From: Marinobacter sp. THAF197a
GTDB taxonomy: Bacteria; Pseudomonadota; Gammaproteobacteria; Pseudomonadales; Oleiphilaceae
Direction: 5' to 3'
DNA: 64,000 nt
Assembly (NCBI RefSeq): GCF_009363275.1
Contig: NZ_CP045324.1
Coordinates: 1,860,001-1,924,000 of the forward strand
A model generated the notes under the pieces. It did not search any database. It saw nothing but the letters and a program-made list of their open reading frames with translations, and was not told where the DNA came from. Below are positions 18,441-27,520 of this stretch, piece by piece. Every line of letters starts with the position of its first letter. Position 1 is the stretch's first letter. The position numbers and the translations under genes are program-made.

Positions 18441-20369
18441 ATGTGTGGTTTTGCAGGATTCGTCGGTAAAACACCTTTTCCGGGCGCGGAAGCTGTATTA
18501 GAGAAAATGGGGAGCGCCATCGCGCATAGAGGGCCCGATGCCGCCGGAATATGGTTGGACGGCAATCTATCCGTTGGTCTTACCCACCGCCGCCTTTCAA
18601 TTATGGATTTGTCGGAGCTGGGTGCTCAGCCCATGGCATCGGAGTCTGGCCGTTATGTTATTGCATTCAATGGCGAGATATATAACTTTCGCCAGCTAAG
18701 CAAAGAGCTGGAAGCTGACGGTGCGCAATTTCGAGGGCATTCCGATACTGAAGTCATGCTAGCAGCATTCGAAGCCTGGGGGGTCGAACCGGCCCTCCAG
18801 CGACTTTCAGGGATGTTCGCCTTTGCGTTAGTGGACAAGCGGTTCCGTAAGTTTTATCTGGCAAGGGACCGAATGGGGGAAAAGCCCCTGTACTATGGCT
18901 GGCAGGGTGAAAGCCTGCTTTTTGGTTCAGAGCTTCGGGCGTTACGCCAACATCCCGCTTGGCAGGGGGCAATTGATACATCAGTCCTGCCCGCTCTCCT
19001 GCGCCATAATGTGATTCCGGCACCCCGCACCATACACCAGGGTATATGCAAGCTTCCGCCGGCTTCTTATGTGTGCCTCGACCTCGATCACCCTCAGTCC
19101 GGTCAGCTGCCGGATCCCCAGCGTTACTGGATGCTGGAAACCAGCTTCAAGGAGCATCCCGGTTACACCCTTGAAAGTGCTGCCGATGAGCTCGAAAGGC
19201 TACTGAAGCAGTCAATCAGTGACCAAATGGTCTCTGATGTACCTTTAGGTGCGTTCCTGTCCGGTGGCATCGACTCTTCTACAGTCGTCGGGATTATGCA
19301 GAGCCTGGCCAGCCAGCCGGTGCGTACCTTCAGTATTGGTTTTCATGAGAAGGGTTTCAATGAAGCGGAGCATGCAGCGGCCGTTGCTAAACATCTGGGC
19401 ACGGAGCATACCGAGCTCTATGTGACGGAAAGAGAGGCAAGGAATCTGGTTCCAGACATCCCTGGCATTTACGATGAACCCTTTGCAGATTCATCGCAGA
19501 TACCAACGTATCTGGTTAGCCAGATGACGCGAAAGCACGTAACTGTGGCACTTTCCGGAGATGGGGGGGACGAGCTGTTTTGTGGTTATACCCGTTACCC
19601 GGGCATGCTGGTTGCCTGGAACAAACGTTCATCGATTATCAGCCACCTCAAGCGAATTGCTGGCAGTTTACCGCCCGGGCTTTCTGCCAGGTTTATCCGT
19701 GCAATAGTATCTTCCCAGAAGAGCCGAAGCCTGGAGGCAATCCAGTATCAGTTGCGCAGAATTCAATCGATAGCTGGTGCCCGCGACCTTTCGGACTTTT
19801 ATAGGCGGTCTGTTTCCCTGTGGCCAGATCCTGCAATGGCGCTGAAGGATGCTGGCGAGTACAGTTATGGATTGAACATGACGCTCGCCGAGGGAATCCC
19901 GGATAACACCCTTAAGACACTGATGTGGCGGGATCTTAACTGGTACCTGCCGGATGATATCCTCACCAAAGTGGACCGGGCCGCCATGGCCTGTAGCCTG
20001 GAAACACGTATCCCGATGCTGGATCCGGCGATTGTGTCGTTTGCATTGGGGCTTCCTGAAGATCTCAACCTGCGGGGAGGTGTTGGCAAGCAGGTTCTGC
20101 GTGCTGTGCTGTACCGTTATGTACCCAGACAGCTGATCGACCGACCAAAACAGGGATTTGCAGTGCCGGTTGCCGCCTGGTTAAGAGGGGGGCTACGGGA
20201 GTGGGCCGAGGAACTGCTGGCGGAACACCGGCTAAATGATCAGGGTTACTGGCACACAAAGAGAATTCGCTGGTTGTGGGAAGAGCATCTTTCTGGGAGA
20301 GAAGACTACAGTTTTGAACTTTGGGGAATTTTGATGTTCCAGGCCTGGTTTGACCACAATCAATCATGA
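18441..20369 (+). CDS. Asparagine synthase-type glutamine amidotransferase (XrtA-associated)
   Basis: A 642-residue two-domain enzyme. Cys2 is the class II glutaminase nucleophile, supported by RGPDAAGIW near 32 and FNGEIYNF near 75. The synthetase domain has the PP-loop LSGGIDSSTVVG near residue 275 and SGDGGDELFCGY near 372. Length and position match the amidotransferases that accompany exosortase A loci. The expected chemistry is ATP-dependent amidation of a carboxylate using glutamine; the substrate could be a uronic acid or acidic decoration of the exopolysaccharide rather than aspartate. It follows the flippase gene by three bases. Confidence 0.9.
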   Translation: MCGFAGFVGKTPFPGAEAVLEKMGSAIAHRGPDAAGIWLDGNLSVGLTHRRLSIMDLSELGAQPMASESGRYVIAFNGEIYNFRQLSKELEADGAQFRGHSDTEVMLAAFEAWGVEPALQRLSGMFAFALVDKRFRKFYLARDRMGEKPLYYGWQGESLLFGSELRALRQHPAWQGAIDTSVLPALLRHNVIPAPRTIHQGICKLPPASYVCLDLDHPQSGQLPDPQRYWMLETSFKEHPGYTLESAADELERLLKQSISDQMVSDVPLGAFLSGGIDSSTVVGIMQSLASQPVRTFSIGFHEKGFNEAEHAAAVAKHLGTEHTELYVTEREARNLVPDIPGIYDEPFADSSQIPTYLVSQMTRKHVTVALSGDGGDELFCGYTRYPGMLVAWNKRSSIISHLKRIAGSLPPGLSARFIRAIVSSQKSRSLEAIQYQLRRIQSIAGARDLSDFYRRSVSLWPDPAMALKDAGEYSYGLNMTLAEGIPDNTLKTLMWRDLNWYLPDDILTKVDRAAMACSLETRIPMLDPAIVSFALGLPEDLNLRGGVGKQVLRAVLYRYVPRQLIDRPKQGFAVPVAAWLRGGLREWAEELLAEHRLNDQGYWHTKRIRWLWEEHLSGREDYSFELWGILMFQAWFDHNQS

Positions 20370-20378
20370 GGAGTTGCT

Positions 20379-21638
20379 TTGAATAGCCCGCCAGTTTATC
20401 TGATGGATTGCGAACAGCGTTGCGCCGAGGGCGTATTGTATTCGCTTGCGCGTAATGGCTGCCGGGTAATTGGACTTACCTCAGTCTCTTTCTTCCCAAT
20501 GCGATTCTCCAGGCACCTGGCTTCCTGGTATTCCTCCCCAACGTTAAGTGAAGGGTTCGAAGAATATCTCCAGTTTCTTAAAAGCCTTCCTGAAGCCGGC
20601 GTTATCCTGCCTTCTGGTGACTTGAGTGTGAAATTTCTTGCCCGCTATTTCCGGGAGCTGACTGATGCTGGTTTTATGCTGAGTGTTCCCGGAACCGGTG
20701 ATCTCGAAACGTTGTTCGACAAGCTCAGCTGCAATCGGGCATGTGCAAATGCCGGAATTCCGGTCGCGAAGACCTGGTCTTTGTCTGAGCTGGAAGACGA
20801 TCCCACGATTATCGAAAGATTGCGCTGGCCGGTTATTGTTAAACCTACAGCTCTTGCTGGAGGCAATTACCGCAAGGTTGAAGAGACGGGGGAGTTGGAG
20901 CAGGCAATTGACTATATTTCCGGTATTGTCCAAAAGGAATCAGTAAGACTGAATGAATCCGGTGTTGTGATTCAGGAGTGGATTGACTCAGGAATGACAG
21001 ACAACTGGAGTTGTGACGTGTTTTGTGACAGTCAGGGGCGGATTGTCGATCATGTGACCATTCAACGTGTCAGGACATCGCTCAATGAAAAGGGGACACC
21101 CACTAGCCGCATGTACTGTGGCGTATTCCAGCCGGAGCCCAGGCTCCTTGAACGCACCGAACAGTTATTGAAAGCGCATCGCTGGAAGGGGTTCGCTCAT
21201 GTGGAGTACATATACTGCAGTCGAGATGAGGAGTTCTATCTGACGGAGGTGAATCCTCGCCTGCCTGGGTACTCCTATCTGCTCAGTGCCACAGGCCATG
21301 AGCAAGGGTGGTACTACGTGGCCGATCTGATAGGGGTAGATTATGACAGCCAGGGTAAGGATTCCGGCGTCGTTTATTTTGAGTCCTTGCGGTATCCGGG
21401 CGACCTGACTGATGGTGTTGTGAATGCCGTTCGTGGAAATCTCGATATTTCCACGCTGCTTTCAAGTTACTGGCGAGCGTTGTTCAGTCCTGATCAGGTC
21501 GTTATTGACCATTTTAACCGTAAGGATCTTGGGCTCACGTTTGGTCTTGTTTTATTCAATGTCAGGACGTTTATTGAGAAGGCTGTCAGTTATATTCGAA
21601 GGCGGATGTTGAAGAATGGCTTTGCCAGGAAAGCTTGA
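20379..21638 (+). CDS. ATP-grasp domain protein
   Basis: A 419-residue protein with the ATP-grasp layout: an N-terminal Rossmann-like part (YLMDCEQRCAEGVLYSLA), DKLSCNRACANAGIPV near 115, the ATP-binding WPVIVKPTALAGGNYRKVE near 150, and the Mg-binding FYLTEVNPRLPGYSYL near 285. Members ligate a carboxylate to an amine or thiol, so it could attach an amino acid to a sugar or precursor; the substrate is not known. The start is TTG 20379, five bases after GAGGAG; no ATG fits. It overlaps the GNAT gene by 23 bases. Confidence 0.82.
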   Translation: MNSPPVYLMDCEQRCAEGVLYSLARNGCRVIGLTSVSFFPMRFSRHLASWYSSPTLSEGFEEYLQFLKSLPEAGVILPSGDLSVKFLARYFRELTDAGFMLSVPGTGDLETLFDKLSCNRACANAGIPVAKTWSLSELEDDPTIIERLRWPVIVKPTALAGGNYRKVEETGELEQAIDYISGIVQKESVRLNESGVVIQEWIDSGMTDNWSCDVFCDSQGRIVDHVTIQRVRTSLNEKGTPTSRMYCGVFQPEPRLLERTEQLLKAHRWKGFAHVEYIYCSRDEEFYLTEVNPRLPGYSYLLSATGHEQGWYYVADLIGVDYDSQGKDSGVVYFESLRYPGDLTDGVVNAVRGNLDISTLLSSYWRALFSPDQVVIDHFNRKDLGLTFGLVLFNVRTFIEKAVSYIRRRMLKNGFARKA

Positions 21639-22203
21639 GCGACCAATTCTGCGTTATGGGATTCTGGGCGGGCTTTCCCATATCGGAAGAGAGGCTTTAT
21701 CGCGTGTTTTCAAGATCCAGTTGGTCTACCGGGAGACAAAGCAAGTTAGGGGGGCGTCGTCTGCTCTGAGGAGTCTGCTGGTGAGCTGCGAGTCCGAAGC
21801 CAACGATCAGGCGACGCTGGATGAATATTGCCCGGATTGGCGTGATCGTCTTCGCCAAGGAAACTTCCTGATATGCGTGGTGGATGAAGAGCGTATGGCG
21901 GGGTTTGGTTGGGGGCGGTGGCAGCGTGAATTGGGGTTCACTTATGTGGAGTCCTGCCTGGGCTTGTCTCAGGAGATTTTCTATATCTATGACTGTTACA
22001 CGATTGCTGAGCATCGTGGCAAGGGAGTCTACCAGGCTGTCTTGACGTCGTTAGCAAAGGTTGCCAGGGAACATCCGGTTTATGTGGCGTGCAGATGGAA
22101 CAACACTGACTCTATCCGAGGAATAGGAAAGGCTGGATTTATGCTGGACAGGATCTTTGTGTGCTTCGAAGTAATGGGGCTGCGTTTGAGATTTAACTAC
22201 TGA
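21616..22203 (+). CDS. GNAT family N-acetyltransferase
   Basis: A 195-residue protein. The GNAT fold is suggested by FLICVVDEERMAGFGWG (strands 3-4 region), IYDCYTIAEHRGKGVYQAVL near 127-146, where HRGKGVY matches the acetyl-CoA pyrophosphate loop (R/QxxGxG/A), and VACRWNNTDSIRGIGKAGF, resembling the C-terminal N-x3-S-x3-G-x-GF motif. It overlaps the ATP-grasp gene by 23 bases, suggesting coupled translation. An acyl transfer to an amino group on a sugar is plausible but unproven. Confidence 0.8.
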   Translation: MALPGKLERPILRYGILGGLSHIGREALSRVFKIQLVYRETKQVRGASSALRSLLVSCESEANDQATLDEYCPDWRDRLRQGNFLICVVDEERMAGFGWGRWQRELGFTYVESCLGLSQEIFYIYDCYTIAEHRGKGVYQAVLTSLAKVAREHPVYVACRWNNTDSIRGIGKAGFMLDRIFVCFEVMGLRLRFNY

Positions 22204-22242
22204 AATGTCTGAGGACATTCAAGAATGACGAAGGAAGGAACC

Positions 22243-23124
22243 ATGGACGAGAATCCGCTTGTAACCATAATTACACCTACTTATAACCGCGCAGCCTTCC
22301 TGCCCCAGGCTATTGATGGCGTTCTTGCCCAGACTTACGGAAATCTTGAGCTGATTATTGTGGATGACGGCTCCACGGATAACTCTCCGGAAATCCTGTC
22401 GGAATATCAAAACAAAGATGACCGGATTCGAGTCTATAGACAGGAAAACCAAGGACAGAGCATCGCGAGGAATAAAGCGATCAGGGAAGCCCGAGGTGAA
22501 TTTATCTGTTTTCTTGACTCGGATAACTATTGGGCGCCGGACAAATTGGAGCAACAGGTCAACCAGTTCAGAACCAATCCCGCTGCGGATGTGATTTACG
22601 GGAATGTTGTCACAGTTGATGAACAGGGTAACGAGATTTCCCGGAAGAACATGAAGCGTTATTCCGGGGACATTACTCGCTGGATGCTGCGGGATAACTG
22701 CGTGAGTATGAATACTGCTATGGCTCGGCGGCAGTGTTTCGATGAAATGGGGGGGATGAGTGGACAGCGCCGTGTGGCCGATGATTACGATCTTTGGCTG
22801 AGGTTTTCTGCCCGCTATCGATTTCTGTATGTGCCACAGTACTGGGCCTACTACAGAGTGATGGAGGATCAGATTTCATCCGATAAAACTGCACGTTTTG
22901 AATCCAACGAGGCAATCATTCGAGACTTCAGGAGAAAGTTTCCTGATGCCCTTACCAACAAGGAGTTCGATGTGGGATTTGCCGTGTTTTACGTTCGAAA
23001 AGCACGCTATCTGGCATCCACCGGCCGTAAGAGGGAAGCCTTCGGAGAGCTTTTCAAAGCCCTTAGCTATCGCCCGTTGGAGAAAGTTGTTTGGCGGGGC
23101 GCCGCGGCAATAGTGCTCAAATAA
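22243..23124 (+). CDS. Family 2 glycosyltransferase (first of a tandem pair)
   Basis: A 293-residue GT-A enzyme: VTIITPTYNRAAFLPQAI at the start, VDDGSTDNSPEIL near 43, GQSIARNKAI, and FLDSDNYW near 88 as the metal-binding motif. I chose ATG 22243, preceded by AAGGAAGGA, over ATG 22225, which would place that ribosome binding site inside the gene. It is closely related to the next gene: both share GEFICFLDSDN, RRQCF-EMGG and YYRVMEDQISSDK, so a tandem duplication with divergence is likely. Confidence 0.9.
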   Translation: MDENPLVTIITPTYNRAAFLPQAIDGVLAQTYGNLELIIVDDGSTDNSPEILSEYQNKDDRIRVYRQENQGQSIARNKAIREARGEFICFLDSDNYWAPDKLEQQVNQFRTNPAADVIYGNVVTVDEQGNEISRKNMKRYSGDITRWMLRDNCVSMNTAMARRQCFDEMGGMSGQRRVADDYDLWLRFSARYRFLYVPQYWAYYRVMEDQISSDKTARFESNEAIIRDFRRKFPDALTNKEFDVGFAVFYVRKARYLASTGRKREAFGELFKALSYRPLEKVVWRGAAAIVLK

Positions 23125-23132
23125 ATGGATTT

Positions 23133-24029
23133 ATGATGGCTGATCAAAGACCTGTAGTTTCCGTTGTTACGCCAACGTTTAATCGCGCTGACTTCTTGCC
23201 CTATGCAGTTGAAAGCGTGTTGGCACAGACGTTCCGTGATTTTGAGCTTTTGGTTATTGATGACGGGTCTACCGACAGCACACGGCATCTGATGGAAAGC
23301 TATACCAAGGATTTGAGAGTCAGATATTTCTACCAGCCCAACCAGGGGCAGAGCGTGGCAAGAAACAGGGGGCTTGAAGAGGCCCGCGGTGAGTTTATCT
23401 GTTTTCTTGACTCGGATAATGCCTGGTTCCCGGATAAGCTGCAAAAATCACTGGATGCGTTCCGGGCATATCCCGACGTTGACGTGATCTATGGGGATTT
23501 CCTTGAGATAGATGAGACTGGCGCTGAGCTTGGAACTAACAAGATGAAGCGACATACCGGCCACATAACTTCCGAGCTCCTCAAAGATAACTTTGTCAGC
23601 ATGAATACCACCATGACTCGTCGTCAGTGCTTTTCAGAGATGGGCGGCTTCGACGCCGCTGATCGCCTGGCAGAGGACTATGGTTTGTGGTTGCGATTTT
23701 CCACCCGTTACCGGTTCTATTATCTGCCCGAAGTACTTGGCTACTACCGTGTAATGGAGGATCAGATTTCTTCTGACAAAGTACGCCGATTGAATGCAAA
23801 CGAAAGGCTGCTGCTCTCCTTTCTGGATGCCTACGCAGGCTGTGTAACATCGAAACAAAGAAGGCGTGGCCTGAGCCACTTTTACCTGAGGCGGGCCAGA
23901 TTGCTTGCGACAGAAAAGCAATTCGCAAATGCCTACAAAGATATCCTTAGAGCTGCAAAACAGGATCCGCTCTGGCAAGGGCCATGGCGGGGTGCTGTGA
24001 AGGTTACTTTAAGGGCGGTGAAACTGTGA
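23133..24029 (+). CDS. Family 2 glycosyltransferase (second of a tandem pair)
   Basis: A 298-residue GT2 enzyme, paralogous to the preceding gene. Landmarks are VSVVTPTFNRADFLPYAV, IDDGSTDSTRHLM, GQSVARNRGL, FLDSDNAWF and EDYGLWLRFSTRYRF. The likely start is ATG 23133 (or 23136), eight bases after the previous stop; a longer frame reaching back to 23091 would overlap the first copy without a ribosome binding site. Its end overlaps the next gene in GTGA. The two copies may add consecutive identical or similar residues in the repeat unit. Confidence 0.88.
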   Translation: MMADQRPVVSVVTPTFNRADFLPYAVESVLAQTFRDFELLVIDDGSTDSTRHLMESYTKDLRVRYFYQPNQGQSVARNRGLEEARGEFICFLDSDNAWFPDKLQKSLDAFRAYPDVDVIYGDFLEIDETGAELGTNKMKRHTGHITSELLKDNFVSMNTTMTRRQCFSEMGGFDAADRLAEDYGLWLRFSTRYRFYYLPEVLGYYRVMEDQISSDKVRRLNANERLLLSFLDAYAGCVTSKQRRRGLSHFYLRRARLLATEKQFANAYKDILRAAKQDPLWQGPWRGAVKVTLRAVKL

Positions 24030-25174
24030 TTGGCGGCAGCGCTGCCTTGCGGGTGGATCTGCTGGATGAACATGCATTCGCAGCTTTGCAGTGTGACTGG
24101 GCGGAATTGTTGGCAAAGAGTAATGCCGACCCATTGTTTATGAGCTGGCCGTGGCTCTATAGCTGGTGGGAAACCTGGGGCGAAAGCCTTGGCCTTGAAC
24201 TGATGTTGTTGGGGGTTTACCAGGCAGATGATCAGCTCGTCGGGATTGCACCGATGTATCGACACAGGATTCCGCTCAGCGTCGGAATGACAGTAACTCG
24301 AGTGCATTTTCTGGGTAATGCGTGGAGGGTGAGCCCTACGGTGCGTACCGAGTATGTAGGGCTGGTCGCTAAGTCTGAGCTTGAATCTGACGTTGCTTTG
24401 GCTGTTGCAGCATATTTGAAAACTTTGACCTGGGATGAGTTGGTGATTCCCGATAGCCAAGAGGAAGCGGGTGGAGCGCTGGGGCGTGCTTTGGCTGAGG
24501 CTTGCAGAGCGACCCCGGTGGTGCGGAGTGAATCCATGGGGGTGTGTATTGATACGGCCCTTACCATTGAACCGTGGCTGGCCAGTCTTGGTCCCAACAC
24601 TCGACGTAAAGCGTTTAACCGAAGATGCTTGTTCGAGAAGCAGTTAGGTGGGAATTGGCAACACTTTGAAAATAATGCTGTTTCTCAGGCAGCGTTTCTC
24701 GACCAGCTCAACCGATTTCACGTAAAGCGATGGGAAAAGCCTTGTTTTGATGATAAAGCCTGCCAGTTTCATTTAAAGCTGCTTTCAAGGTTGTCTGATA
24801 AACAACACGCGTTAATGTCCAGGCTCGTGGTCAATGGACAGGTGGTCTCGGTGCTTTATGACATTCAGGCGGGAGCCAGAGTTTATAACTTGCAATCTGG
24901 TTATGATGAAAGCTTAAATCCCAAATTATCTTTAGGCACTTTGCACCTGGGGTATGCTATCGAGCAAGCTTTTCAGGATCCTGGAATTAATCAGTATGAT
25001 TTGTTGGCAGGTTCCGGTAAAAATACTTTCTATAAGGCAAGGTTTAATGGTCGACAGGTGAGTTTCCCAACGGTTGACCTTGTGCGGTCTCCGGTGTTGC
25101 GCGCGGCTTACCGGCTCCGGTCCTGGTTGCCTGGTGGGCTGGTTTCTCGTATTAATCGTGTGTTCAGGCTTTAG
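24026..25174 (+). CDS. BioF2-like (FemAB-related) GNAT acetyltransferase domain protein
   Basis: A 382-residue protein of the CelD/BioF2-like Acetyltransf_6 group. Typical features are the N-terminal ADPLFMSWPWLYSWWETWGE, LVGIAPMYRHR, and the C-terminal half with FLDQLNRFHVKRW, VSVLYDIQAG, YNLQSGYDESL and YDLLAGSGKNTFYKARF. Proteins of this type accompany many polysaccharide loci, and a FemAB-like protein is a usual companion of exosortase A. I chose GTG 24026, forming GTGA with the previous stop; an ATG at 23984 would create a 46-base overlap. The acyl or aminoacyl donor is unknown. Confidence 0.8.
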   Translation: MIGGSAALRVDLLDEHAFAALQCDWAELLAKSNADPLFMSWPWLYSWWETWGESLGLELMLLGVYQADDQLVGIAPMYRHRIPLSVGMTVTRVHFLGNAWRVSPTVRTEYVGLVAKSELESDVALAVAAYLKTLTWDELVIPDSQEEAGGALGRALAEACRATPVVRSESMGVCIDTALTIEPWLASLGPNTRRKAFNRRCLFEKQLGGNWQHFENNAVSQAAFLDQLNRFHVKRWEKPCFDDKACQFHLKLLSRLSDKQHALMSRLVVNGQVVSVLYDIQAGARVYNLQSGYDESLNPKLSLGTLHLGYAIEQAFQDPGINQYDLLAGSGKNTFYKARFNGRQVSFPTVDLVRSPVLRAAYRLRSWLPGGLVSRINRVFRL

Positions 25175-25194
25175 AGGTTCTAAGGAAGACAGTA

Positions 25195-26751
25195 ATGCCG
25201 AACGAAAGGACTCAATCAATCCATGTGTTGCGTAACACAATTCCATTTGCTCTGAGCCTTCTGGCGCTTGGCTGGCTGATCTTTCCCACGGTGCAGGGTA
25301 TTGTTAGCCGCTGGTTCAAGTTTGATGAATCCTATTCCCATGGGCTCCTGCTGCTTGCGGTGTCCCTGTTTCTGACAGGCCGGACCTGCCTGAGATATCG
25401 GCTCCAGCCCGGTTTCTATCCTCTTTGGCTGATCCCGTTCCTGCTCGCCCTTATCGGTTATGGGCTCGGCGATATACTGCGTATTCAGGCCGTCCAACAG
25501 ATTGTTGTGGTTCCTTTGTTGCTTGGCGTGCTTGCAGTTTTCATGGGGTGGCGCCAAGTTCGACATTTCATTGTGCCCGTTGGCCTTCTGATATTTACCG
25601 TGCCGGTCTGGGATTTTCTTTCCTGGACACTTCAGGTCATAACGGTGGAGATCAATCGGGTACTGCTGGGGCTTATGGATATAGAGTTCCGCGTGGAAGG
25701 GGTGTTCGTTTACCTGATTGGTGTGGGAACCTTTGAGGTGGCTCATGGCTGTTCAGGATTGCGTTATCTGCTGGTAGGGCAGTCATTGTCCGTTATCTAT
25801 GGAGAACTGAACCTCCGGCGATTGCGCTCCAGGATCATTATGTTTTGTTGTGGCGTCCTGTTCGCTTTGGCCGCTAACTGGATACGGGTATTCGTGATCA
25901 TCTATATGGGTTACGAAACAAATATGCAGACCAGCCTGATAGATGACCACGACAATTTTGGCTGGTGGGTCTTTGCGGCGACGCTGGTGCCGTTATTCCT
26001 GATAGGACGGGTGTTGGAGACATCGCCCAGGGAACAAGTGCAAAGTCCAGGGTATAGGGACGATGGTCGACCTGTTGCAGATAGATCTGGTCGCACCCGA
26101 ATGGCTGTAGGTGTCGCCCTGATGGTAGCGCTTCCTTTAATTCTTTGGCTTGCACTGCCCTCCACTGAACATAAGATACGCTCTGAGCCAGCCCAAATTA
26201 ATCTCCGACTCGATGGTGAGCAGTTTGGTTCGTTGTTTTCCAGCAATCTTGAAGGGTGGCGGCCGCAGGTTCGCAATCCCGACAGAGTATATGTGCAGAC
26301 GCTATTTGAGCGAGGGCGGGTTGAGCCGGATCAAGGCTTGGCTGAACGGCTTTTAGTAAGTATCTATAGTTATGATTTTCAAAGGCACTCAGCGGAGTTG
26401 GTTCAGTACTCCAATCGCTTATATGACCGTGAGAGGTGGCATCCTGAAAACGTCTTTACAGTGGCCGCCCCTGGGGCTGTATCCTTGCGAGGCGTTACGT
26501 TACGCGACAGAGTTTCCGGTAAACATCTACACCTCGCCTATACATACTATGTCGAAGGGATTTGGGAAACTGATGACCTTAAGGCCAAGTTGGCCCAGAT
26601 TCGGGGATTCGTTAATCCGCGAGAGGATGCGTCTTTGATAATCTATGGTGTTTCTTGCGAAGACTGTAACGGGCTAGAGCGACTGGAAGAATTGATCCTG
26701 GGTACATTCAGTCGCGTCGTCGAATCTATAGATCAACATTACGCTCCCTAA
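25195..26751 (+). CDS. xrtA: Exosortase A with fused EpsI domain
   Basis: A 518-residue protein. Residues about 15-275 are polytopic membrane segments with the exosortase catalytic triad visible: Cys186 in AHGCSGLRYLL, Arg231 in NWIRVFVI and His252 in DDHDNFGWW. Residues about 300-518 form an extracytoplasmic EpsI-type domain behind a membrane segment (VALMVALPLILWLALP). Exosortases cut PEP-CTERM proteins at their C-terminal signal and are thought to transfer them to an acceptor. Two PEP-CTERM genes lie immediately downstream. It is the last gene of the plus-strand exopolysaccharide block, 20 bases after the acyltransferase gene. Confidence 0.95.
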   Translation: MPNERTQSIHVLRNTIPFALSLLALGWLIFPTVQGIVSRWFKFDESYSHGLLLLAVSLFLTGRTCLRYRLQPGFYPLWLIPFLLALIGYGLGDILRIQAVQQIVVVPLLLGVLAVFMGWRQVRHFIVPVGLLIFTVPVWDFLSWTLQVITVEINRVLLGLMDIEFRVEGVFVYLIGVGTFEVAHGCSGLRYLLVGQSLSVIYGELNLRRLRSRIIMFCCGVLFALAANWIRVFVIIYMGYETNMQTSLIDDHDNFGWWVFAATLVPLFLIGRVLETSPREQVQSPGYRDDGRPVADRSGRTRMAVGVALMVALPLILWLALPSTEHKIRSEPAQINLRLDGEQFGSLFSSNLEGWRPQVRNPDRVYVQTLFERGRVEPDQGLAERLLVSIYSYDFQRHSAELVQYSNRLYDRERWHPENVFTVAAPGAVSLRGVTLRDRVSGKHLHLAYTYYVEGIWETDDLKAKLAQIRGFVNPREDASLIIYGVSCEDCNGLERLEELILGTFSRVVESIDQHYAP

Positions 26752-26851
26752 CGAGAGCTCCCTCGGATCTGGTTTTGTGGTCCAGGAAAGGTCTCATTGG
26801 TATATCGAGTCGGAAAACTTTACACGTATTGAGTTTTGAATGGGGCGTTCG

Positions 26852-26861
26852 GAATAAATTC
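26852..26861 (+). promoter_or_regulatory. GAAT-N2-ATTC inverted repeat upstream of the sigma-54 promoter
   Basis: GAATAAATTC, centred 21 bases upstream of the -24 GG. The same GAAT-N2-ATTC arrangement occurs upstream of the other PEP-CTERM gene (29440-29449, minus strand). It could be part of a PrsR binding site, but the motif is short and AT-rich and the position (about -45) is close for an enhancer. Confidence 0.3.
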
Positions 26862-26875
26862 AGTAAGTTGTAGTC

Positions 26876-26891
26876 TGGTCTAATATTTGCT
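26876..26891 (+). promoter_or_regulatory. Sigma-54 (-24/-12) promoter for the first PEP-CTERM gene
   Basis: TGGTCTAATATTTGCT has TGG at the -24 element and TTGC at the -12 element with the required ten bases between GG and GC. Transcription would start near 26902, leaving a leader of about 19 bases before ATG 26921 that contains AAGGAGGTG. The surrounding gap 26752-26920 otherwise shows no gene and no clear terminator for the upstream operon. Confidence 0.72.
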
Positions 26892-26920
26892 GATTAATGA
26901 GCCTGACAAGGAGGTGCAGG

Positions 26921-27520
26921 ATGAAACTGTCGACATTAGTGATTTTTGTATTGTTTGGCTTGAGTCCGCTACAGGCTTTAGGGTATATCATCGATTACAC
27001 GGGAACGATGGAGATGAGCCGAACACCCTGGGGTGATCCAGACCCACTATCTTTAGAAAAGTTCGATGTTCCCTTTGAGGTTGAGGCTGATACAGAAACG
27101 CTCAATTTCTTAACTATGAGTATATGGCTTGATGGGATCAAGCTAACTCACCATGTTGAGAACACGGGTCACATAGCGCGATGGGATTATTATCTGAATC
27201 AGTGGAATGCTGTTGACGGATTTTATTGGCGATTCGAACATAATGGCGTTAACTATGACCTTGAGTGGCTGTGGGTTGAGATTCCATCTCCGCCCGGCTC
27301 CAATCCTATTGAAGAGTTTCATTCGTTCGCTGAAGGGCCATGGTATTTCGGAGTTTATGACTCTGATTACAGCACGTCATACTCGGCCTGGCCAAAAGGG
27401 CCTATCCACGGATTGGCCAGACAAATTCCAGAACCGGCCACTTTCATTCTGCTTTCTCTGGGGTTGTTAATCACTGCGATCCAGAGACTGGTGAGAAATT
27501 CGCGTGGAGGACCTCACTGA
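26921..27520 (+). CDS. PEP-CTERM sorting domain protein
   Basis: A 199-residue exported protein. It has an N-terminal signal peptide (KLSTLVIFVLFGLSPLQALG) and the tripartite C-terminal sorting signal: PEP in QIPEPATF, a hydrophobic stretch FILLSLGLLITAI, and a basic tail ending RNSRGGPH. The middle is acidic and aromatic-rich with no domain I recognise. It is a predicted substrate of the exosortase encoded just upstream. ATG 26921 follows AAGGAGGTGCAGG; an in-frame ATG at 26897 lies upstream of the predicted transcription start and is rejected. The last 54 bases overlap the convergent glycosyltransferase gene. Confidence 0.9.
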   Translation: MKLSTLVIFVLFGLSPLQALGYIIDYTGTMEMSRTPWGDPDPLSLEKFDVPFEVEADTETLNFLTMSIWLDGIKLTHHVENTGHIARWDYYLNQWNAVDGFYWRFEHNGVNYDLEWLWVEIPSPPGSNPIEEFHSFAEGPWYFGVYDSDYSTSYSAWPKGPIHGLARQIPEPATFILLSLGLLITAIQRLVRNSRGGPH

